From Bacteroidota bacterium (GTDB lineage Bacteria; Bacteroidota; Ignavibacteria; Kapaibacteriales; UBA2268): a stretch of 59,163 nucleotides of DNA. Positions 52,299 to 59,163 of the stretch are shown here, piece by piece. Made by a program: the position numbers and the translations under genes. Location of the stretch: the NCBI GenBank assembly GCA_021824625.1, contig JAKAKE010000008.1, positions 1 to 59,163 on the forward strand, read 5' to 3'. Numbering within the stretch: position 1 is the first letter of the stretch; each line of letters starts with the position of its first letter. The notes beneath the pieces were generated by a model. It saw only the letters and a program-made list of their open reading frames with translations. It was not told the DNA's origin and ran no database searches.

Positions 52299-55200
52299 TT
52301 AAATTTGTTCAATTCTTATTTTATCTGCGATTTTATTAATTTCTCTTTCAATATTATTCAAATCATCTATTGTCCAGTTAAAGGTATAAACCCAATCTTC
52401 ACTATTTTCCCCCTTCTTTAAAAGGGGATTCAGGGGGATTTCAGAAATTTTTGCTAATCTCGTAAATAACAGTCTTGCTTTAAAATTCTTTTGTTCAGGA
52501 TACAATTTCATTAGAAAATAAATATAAATTTTCATCTGCAATTCATAGTATTTTATTAAAGTATTTTTTACTTCATTAGACCCCACTCTATTTGTTTTCC
52601 AGTCCCAGACTTCCCATTCTCCACTCGCATTTTTAATTAATAAATCTGTTTTAACCAGAAGTAAATCATTTTTGTAAACCATTTGCAAGGTCTGTTCAGG
52701 TATAGATTCTTTAATATGCTTAGCATATAATTTTATTAATGTTGTATTTGCTACTGAACTACATTCACTGAAAATTCTACCACTTAATTTATTACTTATT
52801 TTTTTATTTGAATCGCTAATCACATTCTCAATTACTTTCCTCAAAATTTTATCATCAATACCGGCATCGCTTTTCAACCAATCCTTTATTCTTTCGAGAA
52901 CCGAATGAATCAGCGTTCCGGCAAGGCTTCCAACTACATCTTCATCTCTGGTTTTATCAATATGATTAATTGAATCATAATTTATATCATCAACGGAAGG
53001 CAGTCCGAATAAATATCTTTTTGCATATTCTTCTGAGTCATTTTGAAAAGTCATCAGTTTTGTTGCAGAGAAAACTTCATTATCAATATCTGATTTCACT
53101 CCAGTTAGAAGCATACACGGTTCAGGTTTTTGGTTTATTCTGCCATTTAATTCAAAGTCTGTTTTTTCTGAATAATTAAATAAGAATTTCACTGTATATT
53201 TAATTTTGAGAATATGAAATTGATTGTTGTGATAACTTTTCAATGAATCACAAATGCTCATTTCCTTTAAATCTCCGCTTAATGTTAATTTATCATCAAG
53301 TGATTTCATTATCATATAGAGTTCACTCTTTTGAAATCCTGTTTGTCTTTTTTTATTTATTGAACCACTAATAATTATATTATTTTCAGCCCTTGTCAAA
53401 GCAACATATAATAGTCTTTTAGATTCTGCCCATTCGGCTTTATTTTGTTTATCATTTGCTAATAAATAAGTGGGCGTAATTATTTCTTTATTTATGTCAA
53501 TAGTCTCATCCCTGGCAATCATTTTGAAAGAAAATCCAAAATCATCGGAAATTATATAAGGTGTATTCCTGGTATGTGAATTATCAGAATTATATAAGCA
53601 TACCGTATCGAATTCCAATCCTTTGGATGCGTGTATTGTCATTATATTCACAGCATTTTCATCTGATAAGAAAACTGCTTCGCTTTCAGTTAAATCTGCC
53701 GAAATTGTCCCCTTGACTTGTTCAACAAAATCATAAAGATTTTTAAAACCTCTTTTTTCAAAATCCCTGGCAATCTGAATCAACTTGTTGATGTTAGCTT
53801 TCATCTGTTTTTCTGAAGGCAATTCGGATATGACTGAATTCCAACTGCATAAATCAATTATTTTGTGAATTAACTGCGGTATGGAAATCCTCACAGCACG
53901 GTAAGAAAGCTCAGTTAATATTTTCAAAGCTCTTAGACAATTTTGTTCTTCTTTTGAAACAATATCTTTGCTAATTACTTTTTCTTCTATTGAATCACAG
54001 TACTTTTTGAACTTACTCCAAAGTGAATAACAATTTTTTATTTCGCCGGCTTTAAATAATATTTCATCAGAGATTTTGAAATATGGCGACCTCAATGCTG
54101 CTGCCAATGCTTTGTTGTCGTCATGATTGTGCAAAAAACTTAGGATTGAACATACATCGACAACTTCCTGAGACTTATAGAATCCTTTACCTGAATGTAA
54201 TATATAAGGTATGTTTTGCTCCTGAAATTCCGAAATTAATTCATCAAATCCTTTCCTTGACCTCCCGAGTATTCCGAAATCACTCCAATCCTTTCCTTGT
54301 TTAATAGCAAGATTCTTTATATATAATGCAAGGCTCTTAGCTTCACTTATTACTTCGCTTTCTTCACCTGAATTTTTAAAATCAGTAATTAAAAAAGTAA
54401 CATTGCCAAAATCTTTATTTGCCAAGTCAATTTCATTATTTATGTTTTCCTTTTCAATGATTCTTGATATCTCTTTATGGCAAACAAGAGAAGAATAGCT
54501 GACATCATATTCGGATTCAACTTTTTCGAATAATTTTCCGCACACTTTATTAACAAATGCCGCAGGGACAGGTGCCAGCCTGAATGTAACTGTAAGATTC
54601 AGATTACCAAATTTATTATTTACCCCATTTACCGTAGGGGTACTATTATCTTTATTTTCCCCCTTTTCTAAAGGGGGATTATTATCTTTATTTTCCCCCT
54701 TTTCTAAAGGGGGATTATTATCTTTATTTTCCCCCTTTTCTAAAGGGGGATTAAGGGGGATTACTAATTCTTCATAATCCCTTCTATTTGTTTCTGCAAT
54801 ATCCTTTTTTGCTTTTTCAAAAACCCTTACATCTGCATTTCTGAAGCCATAAATACTTTGCTTTTCATCTCCCACAACATAAAAATTCAGAGTTCCGTTT
54901 ACTTTCTTTCCTGTTAGTTCGGGTATCAGTTTTTTAACAATGTCATACTGAAGTTCATTTGTGTCCTGAAACTCGTCAATCATCAGATATTTTATTTTCC
55001 TTCTTATTTTTCGTACGACTTCATCATTATTTAACAATTCCGATGTTTTGATTAACTGGTCATCGAAGTCTATGCCTGCTAAAACTTCTTTTTCATCATT
55101 TATTATATCAATAACATCAGAAGTAATTTCAGTAAACAGTTTTGCAAAATGAAAGAGCTCTTTGTCTGACTCGCTGTAATCATAAGATGTGCAGATGGGT

Positions 55201-56189
55201 GCAATATCCTGAAGATTAATTAAATATTGATTAAAATAAAATATCTCATCTTCTTCTAAATATTTTTTTGCTGTTGTTAAATTAATGCTATATCCCGCTT
55301 TTATTACATTTTCATTAAAAAGTGTTTTTATTAATACTCCGGTTTTTAATAAAATATTTCCAATTATCCCGGTTTTCAAAGAAGATTTTATATCATTTAT
55401 AAATTTTTCAAATTCAACAATGATATTTCCAATTTCATTACTTGATAATTTAAGATTAGAAAATTTCTCGGGATTCCTTTTTACTAATAAATCTACTAAT
55501 TCAGATGCTTTTTCCAAGGTAATAATAGTATTCTCAGTCAATTTCCGAATTATTAATTCATCTCTGATTTGTAGAAAATCTTCTTGGCTATTTTCTTCAT
55601 AAAATCTTTTCAGCCATTCAAATCTTTCTCGTTTAAATAACAAAAACCTGATTCCATCCTCAACATTTTTTCTTCCGAATGTGAAAATTAATTTTCTTAT
55701 TCTCTCCCTCCTATCAATATTACCGTTTTCAAGCCATTCCTCCATTGCTTGGACAATTGAATTGGAATAAATTTCTTTCTTTTCATAATTGGTAAGTTCA
55801 CCGAAATTTGGCGGTAAATTCGTCTCGATTGGAAAACTTCTAAGTAGTGAAGAGCAAAAAGAATGAATGGTAGATATTGGAGTATTGTTCAGTTTATCTC
55901 TTATTCGAGCAAGTCTGATTTTTTTTGGAAGATGTGTTTCTTTCTCAATTCTATCTTCAATATTTTTTGAAACTTTTGCTAATATTTCAGATGCGGCTTC
56001 TCTCGTAAATGTAATCGCAACAACATTTCTTGGTTCAGTAGCTTTCTCATTGCTCATCAGAATATTAACATACCTTTGCTGTAAAACACTTGTCTTACCT
56101 GAACCTGCATTTGCTGTTAATGCAATATGCCTGTCAAAACTTAATGCTTCTAATTGTTCCGGAGTTAACTCTTTTTTCATCGTTTTCAT
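52299..56189 (-). CDS. AddA/UvrD-like helicase-nuclease with in-frame repeats
   Basis: 1296 residues. SF1A helicase motifs: TANAGSGKTSVLQQRYVNIL (Walker A), VVAITFTREAASEI, MIDEFQDTNELQYDIVKKL (Walker B), GDEKQSIYGFRNADVRVF, MTIHASKGLEFDTVCLYN and RLLYVALTRAENNIIISG. The C-terminal region has a RecB-type PD-(D/E)XK nuclease (WEVWDWKTNRVGS). It is the AddA/RecB-like subunit of a double-strand-break processing enzyme. AddB is not next to it. An inserted segment (about residues 475-520) consists of three NPPLEKGENKDN repeats. Minus-strand TATATTTG at 56203-56210 is its -7 element. Confidence 0.9.
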   Translation of the reverse strand: MKTMKKELTPEQLEALSFDRHIALTANAGSGKTSVLQQRYVNILMSNEKATEPRNVVAITFTREAASEILAKVSKNIEDRIEKETHLPKKIRLARIRDKLNNTPISTIHSFCSSLLRSFPIETNLPPNFGELTNYEKKEIYSNSIVQAMEEWLENGNIDRRERIRKLIFTFGRKNVEDGIRFLLFKRERFEWLKRFYEENSQEDFLQIRDELIIRKLTENTIITLEKASELVDLLVKRNPEKFSNLKLSSNEIGNIIVEFEKFINDIKSSLKTGIIGNILLKTGVLIKTLFNENVIKAGYSINLTTAKKYLEEDEIFYFNQYLINLQDIAPICTSYDYSESDKELFHFAKLFTEITSDVIDIINDEKEVLAGIDFDDQLIKTSELLNNDEVVRKIRRKIKYLMIDEFQDTNELQYDIVKKLIPELTGKKVNGTLNFYVVGDEKQSIYGFRNADVRVFEKAKKDIAETNRRDYEELVIPLNPPLEKGENKDNNPPLEKGENKDNNPPLEKGENKDNSTPTVNGVNNKFGNLNLTVTFRLAPVPAAFVNKVCGKLFEKVESEYDVSYSSLVCHKEISRIIEKENINNEIDLANKDFGNVTFLITDFKNSGEESEVISEAKSLALYIKNLAIKQGKDWSDFGILGRSRKGFDELISEFQEQNIPYILHSGKGFYKSQEVVDVCSILSFLHNHDDNKALAAALRSPYFKISDEILFKAGEIKNCYSLWSKFKKYCDSIEEKVISKDIVSKEEQNCLRALKILTELSYRAVRISIPQLIHKIIDLCSWNSVISELPSEKQMKANINKLIQIARDFEKRGFKNLYDFVEQVKGTISADLTESEAVFLSDENAVNIMTIHASKGLEFDTVCLYNSDNSHTRNTPYIISDDFGFSFKMIARDETIDINKEIITPTYLLANDKQNKAEWAESKRLLYVALTRAENNIIISGSINKKRQTGFQKSELYMIMKSLDDKLTLSGDLKEMSICDSLKSYHNNQFHILKIKYTVKFLFNYSEKTDFELNGRINQKPEPCMLLTGVKSDIDNEVFSATKLMTFQNDSEEYAKRYLFGLPSVDDINYDSINHIDKTRDEDVVGSLAGTLIHSVLERIKDWLKSDAGIDDKILRKVIENVISDSNKKISNKLSGRIFSECSSVANTTLIKLYAKHIKESIPEQTLQMVYKNDLLLVKTDLLIKNASGEWEVWDWKTNRVGSNEVKNTLIKYYELQMKIYIYFLMKLYPEQKNFKARLLFTRLAKISEIPLNPLLKKGENSEDWVYTFNWTIDDLNNIEREINKIADKIRIEQI
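54621..54765 (-). repeat. In-frame 36-bp tandem palindromic repeats in the helicase gene
   Basis: CCCCCTTTTCTAAAGGGGG occurs at 54659-54677, 54695-54713 and 54731-54749, each period 36 bp (12 codons: NPPLEKGENKDN). A neighbouring TACCCC/GGGGTA palindrome lies at 54621-54642. A similar unit at 52409-52427 encodes LKKGE near the C-terminus. Confidence 0.9.
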
Positions 56190-56202
56190 AAAAATTGAAA
56201 AT

Positions 56203-56235
56203 CAAATATAATAATTTCAAATTTCTAATTCTCAA
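56203..56235 (-). promoter_or_regulatory. Promoter of the AddA-like gene
   Basis: On the minus strand TTG (56233-56235), 22-bp spacer, TATATTTG (56203-56210), with the start predicted near 56197 and ATGs at 56189 and 56180. Confidence 0.5.
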
Positions 56236-56265
56236 CTCATTATCATTCAATTCCTCTATTTTCAC

Positions 56266-56273
56266 TATTTTTG
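56266..56273 (+). promoter_or_regulatory. -7 element (TATTTTTG) upstream of ftsY
   Basis: Matches TAnnTTTG about 90 bp before the ftsY ATG. AATTCGTAATT repeats lie between it and the gene. Confidence 0.45.
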
Positions 56274-56362
56274 TATTTGTAAAATGATTCAGTAAATTCA
56301 GAATTCATCATTCATAATTCTTTACTCGTAATTCGTAATTAGTAATTCGTAATTGATTTAGT

Positions 56363-57337
56363 ATGGGCTTTTTCGATAAATTTAAAGATAAAGTAACATC
56401 AGCACTTGGTTTCGATAAACTAAGAGACGGTTTGTCAAAAACAAGGTCTTCGTTTGTTGACCGGATTCAGGGCGTTCTCGGTATCGGCAGAAAAATTGAC
56501 GATTCACTCATAAATGACATTGAGGATATTCTGATTTCTTCTGATATCGGTGTTACCACAACAGACCAGATTATATCATCAATAAAATCCCGTGTCAAAA
56601 AAGAAGGATATGAGAATGCTTCAGATGTTTATTCAATCCTGAAAGAAGAACTGCATAAAATTCTGCTTGAATCATCATCTGCTCATAATGATTCGACTTA
56701 TTCAATAGATAATACAAAAAGACCACACTGTATTCTTATTGTCGGTGTTAACGGTGTTGGCAAAACAACAACCATAGGTAAGCTTGCATATAATTACAGG
56801 AATGCCGGGAGGACTGTGCTTATCGGAGCCGCCGATACTTTCCGCGCCGCCGCTAACGAGCAGCTTGAGATTTGGGCAGAACGTGCAGGAGTAGCCATCA
56901 TACAACAAAAGCCCGGTGCTGACCCTGCCGCAGTAGCTTTCGACACTCTTAATTCAGCAATTTCAAAAAATACCGATGTTGTAATTATTGACACGGCAGG
57001 CAGGCTCCACAATAAAGCCTATCTTATGGCAGAGCTTGAGAAAATAAACCGCGTAATGAAAAAGCTAAAAGATTATGCTCCTAATGAAGTCTTTCTCATA
57101 CTTGATGCAACTACCGGACAGAATGCGATTCAACAAGCTAAAGAATTTATGAAGGTCGCCGATTTGACAGGTATAATTCTTACCAAACTTGACGGTACCG
57201 CCAAAGGTGGTGTCATTGTTCCTATAGCTAATGAATTAAAACTGCCTGTCCGCTACATAGGAGTAGGGGAGAAAATAGATGACCTGCAAGTCTTCGACCC
57301 GACTGCCTTCATAGAAGCACTTTTCAATAGTGAATAA
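56363..57337 (+). CDS. ftsY: Signal recognition particle receptor FtsY
   Basis: A 324-residue SRP GTPase. N-domain at about 1-100, then the G domain: GVNGVGKTTTIGKLA (G1), DTFRAAANEQLEIWAERA (G2), VIIDTAGRLHNKAYLMAEL (G3), ILTKLDGTAKGG (G4) and RYIGVGEKIDDLQVFDPTAFIEALF at the C-terminus. The acidic A domain of E. coli is missing, as in many other bacteria. It targets ribosomes making membrane proteins to SecYEG. Confidence 0.97.
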   Translation: MGFFDKFKDKVTSALGFDKLRDGLSKTRSSFVDRIQGVLGIGRKIDDSLINDIEDILISSDIGVTTTDQIISSIKSRVKKEGYENASDVYSILKEELHKILLESSSAHNDSTYSIDNTKRPHCILIVGVNGVGKTTTIGKLAYNYRNAGRTVLIGAADTFRAAANEQLEIWAERAGVAIIQQKPGADPAAVAFDTLNSAISKNTDVVIIDTAGRLHNKAYLMAELEKINRVMKKLKDYAPNEVFLILDATTGQNAIQQAKEFMKVADLTGIILTKLDGTAKGGVIVPIANELKLPVRYIGVGEKIDDLQVFDPTAFIEALFNSE

Positions 57338-57427
57338 TGAAGAGTGAACAGCGAATAATTAAGGTTAAAAACTTCATTTTTATTTTTTTTCATTAGTAAT
57401 TAGTAATTAGTAATTGGTAATAGGTAA

Positions 57428-57928
57428 TTATTGCTCAGCTTCCATTCCAAAGGCAGCCCATTCTTCCTTCGATGGCCCAAAAACGCCGGGAACTTTGAGT
57501 CCGGCTTGTCTCATCAATACTGTTATTTGGGCTCTGTGATGAATCTCGTGTCTTATGAGTGAATCAAGAATAAATCCTTTTTTCCATTTCTCACCATACA
57601 TATCAACTTCTTCATCGAGAGAATCATCTGTCCATCTTTTCTTAACTTCATCGGCAATATTTTTACTTGCTGCATTATAAGATTCAACGATTTCCTTCAC
57701 AGTCTTTGGAACGGCAGATTTATCAATCATTATTTTATCTACCAAACCGGCTTTTTCAGGCATTTCATATAATGTCCAAACTATGTGCCATGCAAGAGTG
57801 CCGATTGACCTTCCTTCGGAATAGACCTTTTGACTTAGTGATTCATCTGTCAGACTATTGAAAATATTTAATGTACTTTCACTTTCATTTTTCCAGTCTT
57901 CAATAAAGTCTTGTACTTTCCTTACCAT
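57428..57928 (-). CDS. DinB-family protein
   Basis: 166 residues of a four-helix DinB/YfiT-type bundle: GTLAWHIVWTLYEMPEKAGL (metal-binding His), SYNAASKNIADEVKKRW and IRHEIHHRAQITVLMRQAGLKVPGVFGPS (HxxxH pair). These metal-binding proteins include thiol transferases, but substrate is not predictable here. ATG 57928 has AAGGG 8 nt upstream. A TTG at 57943 would overlap that site. Convergent with ftsY over an AATTAGTAATT repeat cluster. Confidence 0.88.
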   Translation of the reverse strand: MVRKVQDFIEDWKNESESTLNIFNSLTDESLSQKVYSEGRSIGTLAWHIVWTLYEMPEKAGLVDKIMIDKSAVPKTVKEIVESYNAASKNIADEVKKRWTDDSLDEEVDMYGEKWKKGFILDSLIRHEIHHRAQITVLMRQAGLKVPGVFGPSKEEWAAFGMEAEQ

Positions 57929-58036
57929 AATTAAACCCTTCAATAATTTTCCAAAATTTATTATTTATTTTTGTTTTCAAAAATTTAATTTAATAAATGC
58001 TAATTTAGGAAAATAATTTTCTATAAAAATTTTAAA

Positions 58037-59163
58037 ATGAAAGATAAAATTGTATATATCTGCCAATCCTGCGGCACTCAAAGCATGAAGTGGCTCGGCC
58101 GCTGTAATGAGTGCGGCACTTGGGGTTCATTTGTCGAGGAAGTAATTAAGTCCTCATCAAAGAGCAAAGGGCATACCTTAAAAAAAGCAGATATTGTTAA
58201 GCTTGGTTCAATAAGCAATGAAAAGGAATACAGGCTCAAATCGGGAATACCTGAATTAGACAGGGTTCTCGGTGGCGGGATTATTCCCGGTTCTTTGGTA
58301 TTAGTAGGAGGAGACCCCGGAATTGGCAAATCCACACTAATGCTCCAAATGTGCGGCGGTTTAAAAAATAATAATCCACTATATGTTACAGGTGAAGAAT
58401 CTCTCGAGCAAATAAGGTACAGGTCGCAGCGATTAGAAAATATATCTGATGACTTATTGCTTCTTGCCGAAACAAACATTGAGCAAATAAATTATGTTAT
58501 AAAATCAGAAAATTGTAATGTTGCTGTCGTAGATTCTATCCAGGCTGTTTTTTCTGACAGGATTGACTCAGCACCGGGTTCCGTTGTGCAGGTCAGAGAA
58601 TGTGCTTCACTTCTAATGCAGACAGCAAAGCAAACAGGAAAATCAATTTTCATAATCGGACATGTAACAAAAGAAGGTATAATAGCAGGACCCAAACTTC
58701 TTGAGCATATGGTTGACACTGTCCTTCAGTTTGAAGGAGAAAAGAATTATTCATACAGGATTTTGAGAGCGGCTAAAAACAGGTTTGGCTCCACAAATGA
58801 AATCGGGATTTTTGAAATGATCCAATCGGGTCTTAAAGAAGTTAAAAATCCTTCTGAAATATTTCTTGCTCACCGGAATAATGAATCTTCAGGTATAGCT
58901 ATTGTAGCGGCTCTCGAAGGAACTCGCCCGCTTCTGCTCGAAGTGCAGGCATTGGTTACTCCCTCATATTATGGAATGCCTCAGAGAACTGTGAACGGAT
59001 ATGATTTGAGACGTGTTCAGATGCTTCTTGCAGTGCTTGAGAAAAGGCTTGGTCTAAGGTTTAGCCAGCATGATGTTTTTGTAAATGTTGCCGGTGGATT
59101 ATACCTTGAAGACACATCGGCGGATTTGGGAATAGCCGCGGCATTGGTAAGCTCCCTGCGGGA
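58037..59163 (+). CDS. radA: DNA repair protein RadA (3' end outside window)
   Basis: The frame is open from ATG 58037 to the window end (375 complete codons). A four-cysteine zinc finger CQSCGTQSMKWLGRCNECG is followed by the RecA-like domain with Walker A GGDPGIGKST, VVDSIQAVFSD (Walker B) and the KNRFG motif (RAAKNRFGSTNEIGIFEM). The start of the Lon-protease-like domain (VNVAGGLYLEDTSADLGIAAALVSS) is in view. It processes recombination intermediates as a branch-migrating helicase. About 80 residues are missing at the C-terminus. Confidence 0.95.
   Translation, partial: MKDKIVYICQSCGTQSMKWLGRCNECGTWGSFVEEVIKSSSKSKGHTLKKADIVKLGSISNEKEYRLKSGIPELDRVLGGGIIPGSLVLVGGDPGIGKSTLMLQMCGGLKNNNPLYVTGEESLEQIRYRSQRLENISDDLLLLAETNIEQINYVIKSENCNVAVVDSIQAVFSDRIDSAPGSVVQVRECASLLMQTAKQTGKSIFIIGHVTKEGIIAGPKLLEHMVDTVLQFEGEKNYSYRILRAAKNRFGSTNEIGIFEMIQSGLKEVKNPSEIFLAHRNNESSGIAIVAALEGTRPLLLEVQALVTPSYYGMPQRTVNGYDLRRVQMLLAVLEKRLGLRFSQHDVFVNVAGGLYLEDTSADLGIAAALVSSLR

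Noticed and set aside
54645..54765. CRISPR-like array
   Set aside because: The 36-bp units are direct tandem copies without variable spacers, in frame within a helicase gene.
58078..58719. Two minus-strand open frames opposite radA
   Set aside because: RadA motifs run continuously on the plus strand across both.
1..59163. Transposase, integrase, rRNA, tRNA or prophage genes
   Set aside because: Searched by eye for typical motifs (DDE, tyrosine recombinase box, tRNA T-loop), but none could be supported.

Overview
The window is AT-rich, protein-dense bacterial chromosome from the Bacteroidota/Chlorobiota/Ignavibacteriota assemblage (an Ignavibacteria- or Kapabacteria-like organism is my best guess). 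Support: type IX secretion sorting domains on two secreted proteins, TAnnTTTG-type promoter elements, weak or absent Shine-Dalgarno sequences in front of many genes, and core genes of Bacteroidota-like architecture (long SecA, YfhO, DUF3570/DUF4266). No rRNA, tRNA, CRISPR array, prophage or transposase gene was recognised.

Layout. 1-2355: 3' part of a modular secreted beta-helix protein with a T9SS tail. 2356-10061: phosphate-starvation locus (terminator, four-half-site Pho box, porin, pstS-pstC-pstA-pstB, phoU, phoR-like kinase). 10068-15389 (minus): mutS2, a DUF1016 nuclease-like gene carrying in-frame palindromic repeats, a YqeY protein and a nitronate-monooxygenase-like protein. 15685-18033: YfhO membrane protein. 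18218-18812: a small gene plus nucleotidyltransferase pair (toxin-antitoxin-like) between 46-bp direct repeats. 18869-24675 (minus): nuclease-fold lipoprotein, proline dehydrogenase, tmk, a hicAB module with a nonsense-mutated hicA lodged between two copies of the rsmI 3' end, rsmI, tadA and an aminotransferase. 24977-27710: a lipoprotein and a second T9SS beta-helix protein. 27828-35065 (minus): enoyl-CoA hydratase-like protein and a tetR-tolC-MFP-RND efflux operon whose pump lacks the usual proton-relay residues. 35359-38944: purL, def and an AlbA_2/winged-helix protein.

38980-44187 is the most interesting part: two divergently transcribed c-type-heme-like lipoproteins (CX4CH then CX2CH), then a tight run of thioredoxin-like protein, DUF4266 mini-lipoprotein, DUF3570 outer-membrane protein, NusG-II protein and ApbE flavin transferase. 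This looks like an envelope redox system built on covalently bound FMN and haem. The DUF4266 protein ends in AGATGS...CGCG, a possible flavin acceptor plus cysteine tail.

44190-59163 is mostly housekeeping: nuoF, mtgA, queA, secA (minus), a YgjP-like metallopeptidase, DUF202, a large AddA/UvrD-like helicase-nuclease with in-frame CCCCC...GGGGG palindromes, ftsY, a DinB-family protein and the 5' part of radA. A recurring theme is short dispersed repeats at gene borders (AATTCGTAATT units, C5/G5 hairpins, CTGAAC/GTTCAG hairpins), some of which have entered reading frames.
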